Origin: CAZPRY01 sp964589175
GTDB taxonomy: Bacteria; Fidelibacterota; UBA2242
Direction of reading: 5' to 3'
Length of the DNA stretch: 25,251 nucleotides
NCBI GenBank assembly: GCA_964589175.1
Contig: CAZPRY010000053.1
Location: 1-25,251, forward strand
In this document: positions 7,459 through 15,038 of the stretch, piece by piece
How the letters are laid out: each line of letters begins with the position of its first letter
How positions within the stretch are numbered: position 1 is the first letter of the stretch
Translations under genes and position numbers: made by a program
The notes under the pieces: model-generated
Seen by the model: only the letters and a program-made list of their open reading frames with translations
What the model was told of the DNA's origin: nothing
Databases searched by the model: none

Positions 7459-8229
7459 TTAGACACCTCGTATTCCAATGATTGACATCATTCTACCGGA
7501 TCGATCTGCATCTCTGCGGTAGGAATAAAATTTATCCTCATTGCAGATTGTACACAAGGAAAGCTTGTCTATGTTTTGGGGATAAATGCCCCAATCGGTT
7601 AATTGATTCGCGATTCCGGAAGCCAGATCCAGGTACATCTTCCCTTCCCGTTTTTCAACAATCGCGGGACTAAATCCCGAAGCCACGTCCGCCTGAATTT
7701 CATAGCAGCATTTCTGCGCTCCGGGGCCGATGACCGCGATGCAATCAGCGGCCTTGCAGTCAAAATCCGTCTGCATGCGCCGCAGCGCAGCCGGAATGAT
7801 TCCGCGCTGTACCCCGCGCCAGCCGGCATGAACAAGGCCGACCACTGCTTGCACCGGATCGTAGAGAAGCAGCGGAATGCAATCGGCGGTTTTAATTGCC
7901 AGAATAATTTCGTCTGTGCCGGTCACCAGCGCATCGGTATCCGCGTAAATTCCCGGTTCCGCGACAACCGCAACATTGGCGCTGTGCACTTGGCGCCCCT
8001 CGGCGATATTCTGCGCTGATATGCCAAGCGTTGCATAAAACCGGCGCCGGTTCTCGGCGACATTTGCGCCTGCATCGGCAACGCTGAATCCCAGGTTGAG
8101 GGAACGAAAGCCGCCGCTGCTGACACCGCCGTCACGGGTGCTGAAAGCGTGAATCAATGAATGGTAAGATTGCAGAAGGGAAGACTGATAAATTTCCAGG
8201 CCGTTTGGGGGGGTAAGGACCTGCATCAT
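7459..8229 (-). CDS. pgeF: Multicopper-oxidase-like purine nucleoside phosphorylase/peptidoglycan editing factor (YfiH/PgeF, laccase domain)
   Basis: From ATG 8229 the protein is 256 aa, the family's normal size. The metal ligands of the YfiH fold are present: H82 in GRQVHS, C117 in KTADC and H134 in VHAGWRG. The C-terminal signature CTICNEDKFYSYRRDADRSGRM is also there. E. coli YfiH prevents misincorporation of L-serine into peptidoglycan precursors, and other members have nucleoside phosphorylase activity. An upstream in-frame ATG at 8283 would add 18 non-conserved residues inside the previous gene. The ATGATG overlapping the upstream TGA (8228-8226) is the better start and indicates coupling. 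Confidence 0.94.
   Translation of the reverse strand: MMQVLTPPNGLEIYQSSLLQSYHSLIHAFSTRDGGVSSGGFRSLNLGFSVADAGANVAENRRRFYATLGISAQNIAEGRQVHSANVAVVAEPGIYADTDALVTGTDEIILAIKTADCIPLLLYDPVQAVVGLVHAGWRGVQRGIIPAALRRMQTDFDCKAADCIAVIGPGAQKCCYEIQADVASGFSPAIVEKREGKMYLDLASGIANQLTDWGIYPQNIDKLSLCTICNEDKFYSYRRDADRSGRMMSIIGIRGV
7464..7469 (-). promoter_or_regulatory. Shine-Dalgarno GAGGTG deciding the yqeY start
   Basis: GAGGTG lies 6 nt upstream of ATG 7457-7455, inside the last codons of pgeF. It supports the shorter start over the in-frame ATG at 7478. Confidence 0.6.
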
Positions 8230-10268
8230 CCGCTGTTTCCAGCCAGAATGATCAAATTGCCGTTTTCGATGCGCGCCACGCAACGGATCTCGTTGTTCTC
8301 AAAGGAAAGGATATAGGCGCAGGAGTTGACGCGCGGCCGGTTACCCACGAATGAGATGTTGCGGCAGATTCCGTTGTACACCTCCATGGAACTCAGATTC
8401 TTGCGAATCTGTTCCCGGGAGATTTCCCCCGGTTTGAACACGGAGAGCAAAGCGTACATCGTATCGTAGCCGTAGAGATCGAGGCGATCGGGCGGATACC
8501 CGACTTTAGCTGAATACTCCTTCTCGAAGCGGGTATAAATCTCGGATTTCTCGTCGATATAATAATCGGACACGAAAGTCAGCCTGTTCAAATAGCCGCG
8601 TTGCTTGCGCAGAATGCTGAGATCCTTCCAGTTGGCGTTGCCCAGGATTACGGTGTTTAAGTTATAGTAAGCAATCTGGGGCGCGATCAATTCCACATCC
8701 GAGGCCCGCGAGGGCAGCAGAAGCCCGTCGATGGAGTTAATCCTGAATTCGACGGAATCCTTTTTAGGCATAATGAACTCCGTTGAATCCATCAGCCCCG
8801 TGCAGATCAGAGCCCGGCGGTAGGATATATTCGAAGTGATCCCGTTGCGGAAGAGCCGGCAATCTTTATCACGCGTTAAGAGATAGAGACTGTCCGATCG
8901 CCAGGTTGAATCGTTCAGGGCCATCTTGCGCAGTTTCTCGATCATTCTGGTTTTGCGTTCTTCCAGGCGATCACGCATCAGATCCAGCCCCAACTGACGG
9001 ATATTGCTGAACTGGTATTTCAATTCCTGGGGCGCATCGGTGTACCACTGCTGAGATATGACCCGACCTCCCAACTCGTCGATTTCACTGCAGAACGCGT
9101 CGGTCATCTCCTTGCCGTAACTGTCGGCCGGGGAAAGCGATGCGACGGTCTTGATATTCAGAGCAGTCCGCGCATATTCCCCCAGATAGCGACCCAGATT
9201 GGTGTAATCCACATTCGCCTGAAACACGTAAGGTCCCAGATCGCTGAGCCCACTGTAGGTGGCCGTGGGTGTGATCATGGGAATTTTTTCACGATTGGCG
9301 AGCACCGCCATGGGCACGGCGTTCTCGCTGCTGACCGGCCCCAGAATCGCCACCACCCGCGGATTCCGCGCCAGATATTCCATCTGTTTGATACTCTTGA
9401 CGACCTCACCGTGGTTGTCGATGACGATCGCCGATATCAATGAACCGGATTCCTCCTTATAACGCTGCAGGGCAAAACGCAAACCGTTTAGAATCCGCGT
9501 GCCGATGGAGGCATCCGGCCCGGTCAGCGGCAGCACAACCCCAATGTAGACCTTGGAATCGGGACTGCTGGCCAGAATATCACGGGTACGCTCAAATTCA
9601 TTGTTCAGAAACGATCCCAGGATTGTCGGTCGGATTTGGCGCATTTCGCGAATAGCGGAACGCAGATCGCCCTGAGAATGGTATTTTTCAACCAGCTTCA
9701 AGCCGATGTAGGTGCGCCCGAAATATTCGCCGAGACTGCCGCGAAGATTCTGGATTTGCTCCAGGCTCATAAAGACATCGGTAATGACCTCCACGGTCTG
9801 CCTGCTTTTACGCAGCAAGCGGCCATCCCGGGTATTCTGCATCACCTTGAGGTAATATTGGAGTGCATTTTCATACTCGCCGTTGCGGAAGTAGGCTTCG
9901 CCCAGCGTATAGAGCACATCGTCGTAATATTCGGAATTGGCATAATAATTTTCGAAGCGCTTCCCGAAAACCATGCAATTTTCGATATCGCCCAATCTCA
10001 GGTAAGTTTTAATCAGCATCAGGGTCGAGGCGGTATAATAACGATTAGAGCGACGCGGAATTTCGTTGATCTCTTTAAAAATATTCAGCGCATCCCAGTA
10101 GCGTTCCATATTGTAGAGCTCGGTCGCGACCTGGAAACTGGTTTTCTGGGTATCCGGTAGAATCGGGATCGTATCCAGATCATCCTCCAGAAAAAAATCC
10201 TGAGCGGATACTACGCTAGCCAGCAGAACGATAAAGAAAAAAATATTGCAAAAATAAGGTCTGTTCAA
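8226..10268 (-). CDS. Secreted TPR plus periplasmic-binding-protein-like protein (LpoA/branched-chain-receptor-like)
   Basis: This 680-aa protein has a signal peptide (about 1-22, FFFIVLLASVVSAQ). A helical TPR-like half (about 40-230) has repeats such as LYTLGEAYFRNGEYENALQY. A type I periplasmic-binding fold follows from about 240 (IGVVLPLTGPDASIGTRILNG..., ILGPVSSENAVPMA, IPMITPTATYSGLS). This layout matches LpoA-type activators of penicillin-binding proteins and amino-acid receptor domains (Peripla_BP_6). A charged insert at about 425-480 interrupts the fold. Its neighbour pgeF acts on peptidoglycan precursors, so a wall-related role is plausible but inferred. The only in-frame start consistent with the signal peptide is TTG at 10268; a stop lies 21 nt upstream. 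GAGGAG is present but spaced unusually far (about 13-14 nt). Confidence 0.8.
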   Translation of the reverse strand: MNRPYFCNIFFFIVLLASVVSAQDFFLEDDLDTIPILPDTQKTSFQVATELYNMERYWDALNIFKEINEIPRRSNRYYTASTLMLIKTYLRLGDIENCMVFGKRFENYYANSEYYDDVLYTLGEAYFRNGEYENALQYYLKVMQNTRDGRLLRKSRQTVEVITDVFMSLEQIQNLRGSLGEYFGRTYIGLKLVEKYHSQGDLRSAIREMRQIRPTILGSFLNNEFERTRDILASSPDSKVYIGVVLPLTGPDASIGTRILNGLRFALQRYKEESGSLISAIVIDNHGEVVKSIKQMEYLARNPRVVAILGPVSSENAVPMAVLANREKIPMITPTATYSGLSDLGPYVFQANVDYTNLGRYLGEYARTALNIKTVASLSPADSYGKEMTDAFCSEIDELGGRVISQQWYTDAPQELKYQFSNIRQLGLDLMRDRLEERKTRMIEKLRKMALNDSTWRSDSLYLLTRDKDCRLFRNGITSNISYRRALICTGLMDSTEFIMPKKDSVEFRINSIDGLLLPSRASDVELIAPQIAYYNLNTVILGNANWKDLSILRKQRGYLNRLTFVSDYYIDEKSEIYTRFEKEYSAKVGYPPDRLDLYGYDTMYALLSVFKPGEISREQIRKNLSSMEVYNGICRNISFVGNRPRVNSCAYILSFENNEIRCVARIENGNLIILAGNSG

Positions 10269-10303
10269 TTCTCTGCTTACTTCTCCTCAACGAATATGAA
10301 CGG

Positions 10304-11845
10304 CTATTCCCACTCGATGGTTCCGGGCGGTTTCGAAGTCACATCATAGACGACGCGATTGATTCCGCGTACCGCATTGACGATGCGATTGGCGACGCGG
10401 CTGAGCAGATCGTGCGGAAGATGCGACCAATCCGCCGTCATGCCGTCACTCGAATTAACCGAACGCAGGGCCACGACATGCTCATAGGTACGCTGGTCGC
10501 CCATGACTCCTACGGTCTTCACCGGGATCAACACCACAAAGGCTTGCCAGACCTGGTTGTACCAGCCCGAAGCATGCAACTCCTGGATGAAGATTTCATC
10601 TGCCCGGCGCAACAGGTTCAGGCGATAGGGTGTGATCTCACCGATGATGCGTACCCCTAATCCCGGACCGGGAAAGGGATGGCGCCGGATCATCTCCTCC
10701 GGCAGGCCCAGCTCGGTCCCGATATTACGAACTTCATCCTTAAAAAGGCTGTTGAAAGGTTCGATCAGCTGCAATTTCATGCGCCTGGGCAGACCGCCGA
10801 CATTGTGATGGCTTTTAATCACCTGGGAAGGCCCGGTCACGGACCGGCTCTCGATCACATCGGGATAGAGGGTTCCCTGCGCGAGATAACGCACATCTGT
10901 GTGTTGGGCGGCAATTTCCTCGAAAGCCCGGATAAAAACGCGCCCGATGATCTTGCGCTTGCGCTCCGGATCGGTGACACCCTTGAGCGCCTGCAGAAAC
11001 TGGCGGGTATAATTATAGCGTTTAACCGGGACGCCCATCCGTTTTTTCAATTGCTCGACGACATGAATCTGCTCGTTACGGCGCAACAGGCCGTTATCGA
11101 TGAAGACCGGAATGCACTGCTTCCCGATAGCCCCGGCAATCAGCACCGCCATGACGCTGGAGTCGACGCCGCCGCTGAGTCCCATCAGCACCTTGTCCCG
11201 GCCGACAGTCTCGCGAATGGTTTCCATCGATTCCCGGATAAAATGTTTGGCCGTCCAGTTGGGCTCCAATCCCGCGATCCCGAACAGAAAATTGCTCAGA
11301 ATTTTCTGTCCCTCGTCCGTATGCGCCACTTCCGGGTGAAACTGCAGGCCCATGATCTTGCGTGAATGATGGACCATCGCCGCCGGAGCATTATTTTCAG
11401 ACACAGCGATGACCTCGAAATCGTCCGGAATTGTATCGACATGATCGCCGTGACTCATCCATACTTTGCTGGATCCGGCGACGCCGTCGAAGAGCGGATG
11501 GGTTTTTTGAAGCTGAATCTGGCTGCGGCCGTATTCGCGTTTATTTTCGGAGTGAACCCGGGCGCCGAAATGGCGGGCGACCAGTTGCAGGCCGTAGCAG
11601 ATGCCCAGCATCGGTAAATCGAGATCAAAAATGTCTGCGGCGATTTGCGGTGCTCGATCGGCATAGACGCTCGACGGACCGCCTGAAAAAATAATCGCAG
11701 AAACGCTCTGCTGCCGGATTTCACGGGCTGTCACGGACGGTAATACGATTTCCGAGAAGACCGATAATTCGCGAATTCGGCGGGCGATCAACTGGGTATA
11801 CTGGGAGCCAAAATCCACGATCCATACTTTATGGGTCTCATTCAT
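10304..11845 (-). CDS. guaA: GMP synthase (glutamine-hydrolysing)
   Basis: This 513-aa enzyme converts XMP to GMP using glutamine and ATP. The class I glutaminase triad is visible: C83 in GICYGLQ, H170 and E172 in LQFHPEVAH. The ATP pyrophosphatase P-loop SGGVDSS lies at 224-230. The dimerisation domain ends in the canonical PPGTIEWE, so the gene is full length. Its ATG overlaps the end of surE by 8 nt, indicating translational coupling. The next gene begins 35 nt downstream. Confidence 0.98.
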   Translation of the reverse strand: MNETHKVWIVDFGSQYTQLIARRIRELSVFSEIVLPSVTAREIRQQSVSAIIFSGGPSSVYADRAPQIAADIFDLDLPMLGICYGLQLVARHFGARVHSENKREYGRSQIQLQKTHPLFDGVAGSSKVWMSHGDHVDTIPDDFEVIAVSENNAPAAMVHHSRKIMGLQFHPEVAHTDEGQKILSNFLFGIAGLEPNWTAKHFIRESMETIRETVGRDKVLMGLSGGVDSSVMAVLIAGAIGKQCIPVFIDNGLLRRNEQIHVVEQLKKRMGVPVKRYNYTRQFLQALKGVTDPERKRKIIGRVFIRAFEEIAAQHTDVRYLAQGTLYPDVIESRSVTGPSQVIKSHHNVGGLPRRMKLQLIEPFNSLFKDEVRNIGTELGLPEEMIRRHPFPGPGLGVRIIGEITPYRLNLLRRADEIFIQELHASGWYNQVWQAFVVLIPVKTVGVMGDQRTYEHVVALRSVNSSDGMTADWSHLPHDLLSRVANRIVNAVRGINRVVYDVTSKPPGTIEWE

Positions 11846-12623
11846 CGAAACGAAGTTCTCCTATCCATTCCTGGAGATATTCCCGGGCGGCATAGTTGGT
11901 CAGATCGTATTTCACGGGTGTAATCGAGATAATATTCTGCTGGATTGCTTCATCATCGACATCGTCGCCGGCTTTGATTTCCTCTTTCTTGCCGTCCATC
12001 CAGTAGTAAACGCGCTGGCGCGGATCAACCCGCTTATCGAATTCTTCTGCAAAATTGGCCATGCCCTGCCGCGTGATGCGCACACCCCGAATTTCCGCTG
12101 CAGGAACATTCGGGATGTTGACATTCAGCAGGGTGCGCTCCGGTAAGCCGTGCCGGAACACCAGGCGGGCCAATTGGGATGCAAACTGCGCCGCCGGCCC
12201 AAAATCGGGATTCGTATAGGTCGCCAAAGAGACCGCCATCGAAGTGATTCCCAGCATTGTGCCTTCCGTTGCCGCCGAGACCGTGCCGGAATAGATCACG
12301 TTAATCCCGGTATTGGAACCCAGGTTGATACCGGAAACCACCAGGTCCGGGCGCCTTTCCAGAAGCGCGCCAACCGCGATTTTCACACAGTCGGCCGGCG
12401 TGCCGGATACCGCATAGCCCTGCCATTGCCCGTTCTTGGTGAAATCGCTCACCCGGATCGGGTCGGATAGGGTGATGGCATGCCCGACGGCACTTTTCTC
12501 GCTGTCGGGTGCAACCACGGCGATATCGCCGATCTCCCGCAAAGCCAGCACCAGGGCATGGATTCCGGGAGCGGCAATTCCGTCGTCATTTGTGATCAGG
12601 ATAAACGGTTTTTTATCAGTCAT
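11838..12623 (-). CDS. surE: 5'/3'-nucleotidase SurE
   Basis: This 261-aa survival protein is a metal-dependent nucleotidase and polyphosphatase. The motif ITNDDG gives the metal-binding D13 and D14. The AVVAPDSEKSAVGHAIT segment holds the next ligand serine, and VSGINLGSN (N100) and GTVSAATEG are conserved. ATG at 12623 is chosen over the TTG one codon earlier. It overlaps the accD stop by 8 nt, and its own stop overlaps guaA by 8 nt. The tight stacking shows a single transcript with guaA and accD. Confidence 0.96.
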   Translation of the reverse strand: MTDKKPFILITNDDGIAAPGIHALVLALREIGDIAVVAPDSEKSAVGHAITLSDPIRVSDFTKNGQWQGYAVSGTPADCVKIAVGALLERRPDLVVSGINLGSNTGINVIYSGTVSAATEGTMLGITSMAVSLATYTNPDFGPAAQFASQLARLVFRHGLPERTLLNVNIPNVPAAEIRGVRITRQGMANFAEEFDKRVDPRQRVYYWMDGKKEEIKAGDDVDDEAIQQNIISITPVKYDLTNYAAREYLQEWIGELRFDE

Positions 12624-13458
12624 CAAGCAGAATGTCCAAAATGCGAATTAATAGTTTTTTCAAATCGGAACGTTCACAGATCAGATCCGTGAAACCCTTC
12701 TCGAGCAGAAATTCCGAACGCTGGAAGCCTTCGGGCAAATCCACACCGGTCGTCTGTTTGATCACGCGCGGTCCGGCAAAACCGATCAGGGCGCCGGGTT
12801 CGGAGATATTGATATCGCCGAGCATCGCATAACTTGCCGTCGTTCCGCCGGTCGTCGGGTCGGTCAGGATCGAGATGTAGAGTCCGCCGGCTTTGTGCAA
12901 CAAAGATAACTTGGCGCTGGTTTTGGCCATCTGCATCAGCGAATAGATTCCTTCCATCATGCGGGCGCCGCCCGATGATGAAACGATGATCAGGGGTAGT
13001 TTTCGCGCAATGGCCACATCCACAGCCCGCGCCACTTTCTCGCCGACTACCGAACCCATGCTGCCGCCGATGAAGCGGAAATCCATCACAGCTAGAACCA
13101 CGCTGTGCCCATTGAGGTTCCCAACCACCGATTTGATGGCTTCGTTCATCGAGGTTTTAATGACCGCCGCCTTGATCTGGTCGGAGTATTTTTTCAAGGC
13201 TTTGAATTTAAGAGGGTCGTTGGAACTCATGCCGGCGTCCAATTCTTCGTATTCGCCGTCGATGAGCATCCTGATATAATCTTCGGACGGGATCCGGAAG
13301 TGATAGCGGCACTGGGCGCAAACCCAATAGCTGCGCTCCAGCTCGCGCCGGTAGAGATATTCGGAGCATTTCGGGCACTTCGTCCAGATACCGTCCGGGA
13401 TGACCTTCTTTTCGATTCCCAACAGCCCCTTTTTCGTCCTTTTAAACCAGTCTACCAT
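12616..13458 (-). CDS. accD: Acetyl-CoA carboxylase carboxyltransferase subunit beta
   Basis: This 280-aa subunit works with AccA to transfer the carboxyl group from carboxybiotin to acetyl-CoA in the first step of fatty acid synthesis. The N-terminal four-cysteine zinc ribbon is complete: C28, C31, C47 and C50 (CPKC...CAQC). The crotonase-like core has the oxyanion-hole segments SSSGGARMMEG and PTTGGTTASYAMLGD, and the EPGALIGFAGPRVI motif. ATG 13458 has AGGA 7 nt upstream and lies 11 nt after the rimI-like stop. AccA is not in the window. Confidence 0.97.
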   Translation of the reverse strand: MVDWFKRTKKGLLGIEKKVIPDGIWTKCPKCSEYLYRRELERSYWVCAQCRYHFRIPSEDYIRMLIDGEYEELDAGMSSNDPLKFKALKKYSDQIKAAVIKTSMNEAIKSVVGNLNGHSVVLAVMDFRFIGGSMGSVVGEKVARAVDVAIARKLPLIIVSSSGGARMMEGIYSLMQMAKTSAKLSLLHKAGGLYISILTDPTTGGTTASYAMLGDINISEPGALIGFAGPRVIKQTTGVDLPEGFQRSEFLLEKGFTDLICERSDLKKLLIRILDILLDD

Positions 13459-13469
13459 GATATATCCTG

Positions 13470-13919
13470 TTATACGTTCAGAGTTAAAATCAACGCGTCG
13501 TCTCGATTTTCATAATATTTGAGACGCTTGCCAACCTCTTTGAAACCGTAATGCCGGTACAACGCAAGGGCGGCGGCATTGTTCACGTTTACCTCCAGCG
13601 TCACGCTGCGTGCACCTTCCGTGACCGACTTCCCGATCGCCCAGAACATCAACTGGTTTCCGTATCCCAAGCGGCGATGATTGGGATGAATGGCCAGGTT
13701 GGCGATGTGGGATTCGCCGGCAATAATCCAGAAGACGATATAGCCCACGATGAGGCTGTCCGTTTCGACAACATAGAAACAGCTTAGCGGATTATAAATT
13801 TCATGTTTGAAAAACGCATAAGTCCAGGCGGAGCTAAATGAATACTGCTCGATATACAGCACCTCCGGCAGATCATTCTCCACGGCGAGGCGGATCTTTA
13901 TCCTATCGCAGGATTCCAC
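13470..13919 (-). CDS. rimI: RimI-like ribosomal-protein/GNAT N-acetyltransferase
   Basis: This 149-aa protein has a complete GNAT fold. The acetyl-CoA pyrophosphate loop RRLGYG lies at about 82-87. E109 in LEVNVNNAAALALYRHYGF is the family's general base, and Y121 is the likely proton donor. RimI acetylates the N-terminal alanine of ribosomal protein S18. It commonly lies beside tsaB and tsaE, as here, which supports RimI over another GNAT. The start is GTG 13919, backed by a strong GGAGG at 13927-13931 with 7-nt spacing. The gene overlaps tsaB by 22 nt. Confidence 0.88.
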   Translation of the reverse strand: MESCDRIKIRLAVENDLPEVLYIEQYSFSSAWTYAFFKHEIYNPLSCFYVVETDSLIVGYIVFWIIAGESHIANLAIHPNHRRLGYGNQLMFWAIGKSVTEGARSVTLEVNVNNAAALALYRHYGFKEVGKRLKYYENRDDALILTLNV

Positions 13920-14551
13920 CGCTTGGCCTCCATATTGGACATATAATTCGGTACCAACTCTGCGTGACTCTGCTCTTTGAGTTCGCTAAAATACTCCCCG
14001 GCGATCAGGGCCGCATAATCCCCACGGGGATAGCGCAGGTGCAATTGCTGCGTTTCACCAACCGGGAACCCGCTGTTACCGACGAAAATATCTATTCGCG
14101 GATTGTCTTCAAGCATTTTCGGCAGGGCTTCGTGTTGCACTTCAATATCCAGACCGGAACGTGTTCCAGCGGAACTTGTCGTAAAATAGTTCAGATCGCG
14201 ATGCGACTTGATGAAGAGCAGCAGGTACTGCGACCATTCGGCGCGCGCCACGCGCTCCAGGATCAACATCGTCGGGACCGGCAGCAGCGGTAAATCATAC
14301 GGGAAGGCCAGCCCTTTGGCTGTACTCAAGCCGATCCGCAGCCCGGTGTAAGATCCCGGCCCGATGCTCACGGCAATGCCGTCCATCTCGTTCAAATTAA
14401 AATCGCTACCCATGACCCGATCCACCAGCGTCAAAAGATTCTCCGAATGCACGGAACGTCCGAACAGGGACTCGTGCCTGATCCGCACTCCGTCCTGTGC
14501 AATTCCGACGCTGCATTGAAACGTGGCTGTATCAATTCCCAATATTCGCAT
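13898..14551 (-). CDS. tsaB: tRNA t6A37 threonylcarbamoyltransferase complex dimerisation subunit TsaB
   Basis: This 217-aa ASKHA-fold protein starts with the ILGIDTAT motif. It carries the family signature SIGPGSYTGLRIGLSTAKGLA (about residues 62-82). TsaB forms the complex with TsaD and TsaE that attaches threonylcarbamoyl to A37 of ANN-decoding tRNAs. It lacks the metal-binding histidines of TsaD, as expected for the non-catalytic paralogue. The start overlaps tsaE by 20 nt. TsaD and TsaC are not in the window. Confidence 0.95.
   Translation of the reverse strand: MRILGIDTATFQCSVGIAQDGVRIRHESLFGRSVHSENLLTLVDRVMGSDFNLNEMDGIAVSIGPGSYTGLRIGLSTAKGLAFPYDLPLLPVPTMLILERVARAEWSQYLLLFIKSHRDLNYFTTSSAGTRSGLDIEVQHEALPKMLEDNPRIDIFVGNSGFPVGETQQLHLRYPRGDYAALIAGEYFSELKEQSHAELVPNYMSNMEAKRWNPAIG
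13927..13931 (-). promoter_or_regulatory. Shine-Dalgarno GGAGG supporting the GTG start of rimI
   Basis: GGAGG sits 7 nt before GTG 13919-13917 within the end of tsaB. It decides in favour of a non-ATG start; no ATG occurs in the first ~90 codons of this frame. Confidence 0.7.
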
Positions 14552-15038
14552 GAGCGCTTTCTTCCCTTGGCGGCCGCACTAAGACGGCGTTTCCCATAAT
14601 ACAGCGTTCGATTTCCGGCTCGGCATCCAATTTGATATAGCGGCAACCGGCATCCTGCATATCCTGATCGATGCTGATTCGCAGGCAATTCTGCGGCAGC
14701 AATTCTTCGATGCGTTCAGCCCACTCCACCAGCGTAATGCCGTCACCGTAAAAATACTCCTCGATTCCCAACTCCAGCCACTCCTCCAGGCGTTGCTCAC
14801 GGTAGCAATCGATGTGATAGATGGGAATTTCCCCGCGGTATTCATTCACCAGTGTATAGGTCGGGCTTTCCACCGGCTGCTGCACCTTCAAACCGCGGCA
14901 GATTCCCTGGATCATAGTGGTTTTGCCGGCCGCCAGATCGCCGCTCAAGGCTACTACGGTACCCTGCCGCAGGCAGGCGGCCAGGCGCTTACCGAACTCC
15001 CGGGTCTCGTCGGCTTTGTGAGTCGTTAAGCGGATCAT
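14532..15038 (-). CDS. tsaE: tRNA t6A37 complex ATPase subunit TsaE
   Basis: The protein is 168 aa from ATG 15038. Walker A GDLAAGKT lies at 33-40, followed by SPTYTLVNEY and HIDCYR, then LVEWAERI near residue 103-110 as the family's Walker-B-like glutamate motif. It is the ATPase that resets the TsaBD complex. The C-terminal tail beyond about residue 150 is not typical of the family core. A GTG one codon earlier is in frame, but the TGATG overlap with the porX stop favours the ATG. The porX-tsaE neighbourhood is, from memory, common in Bacteroidota. Confidence 0.94.
   Translation of the reverse strand: MIRLTTHKADETREFGKRLAACLRQGTVVALSGDLAAGKTTMIQGICRGLKVQQPVESPTYTLVNEYRGEIPIYHIDCYREQRLEEWLELGIEEYFYGDGITLVEWAERIEELLPQNCLRISIDQDMQDAGCRYIKLDAEPEIERCIMGNAVLVRPPREESAHANIGN

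Noticed and set aside
8230..8283. Upstream extension of pgeF to the ATG at 8283
   Set aside because: It adds 18 basic, non-conserved residues overlapping the previous gene; the ATGATG at the upstream stop codon gives the normal family length.
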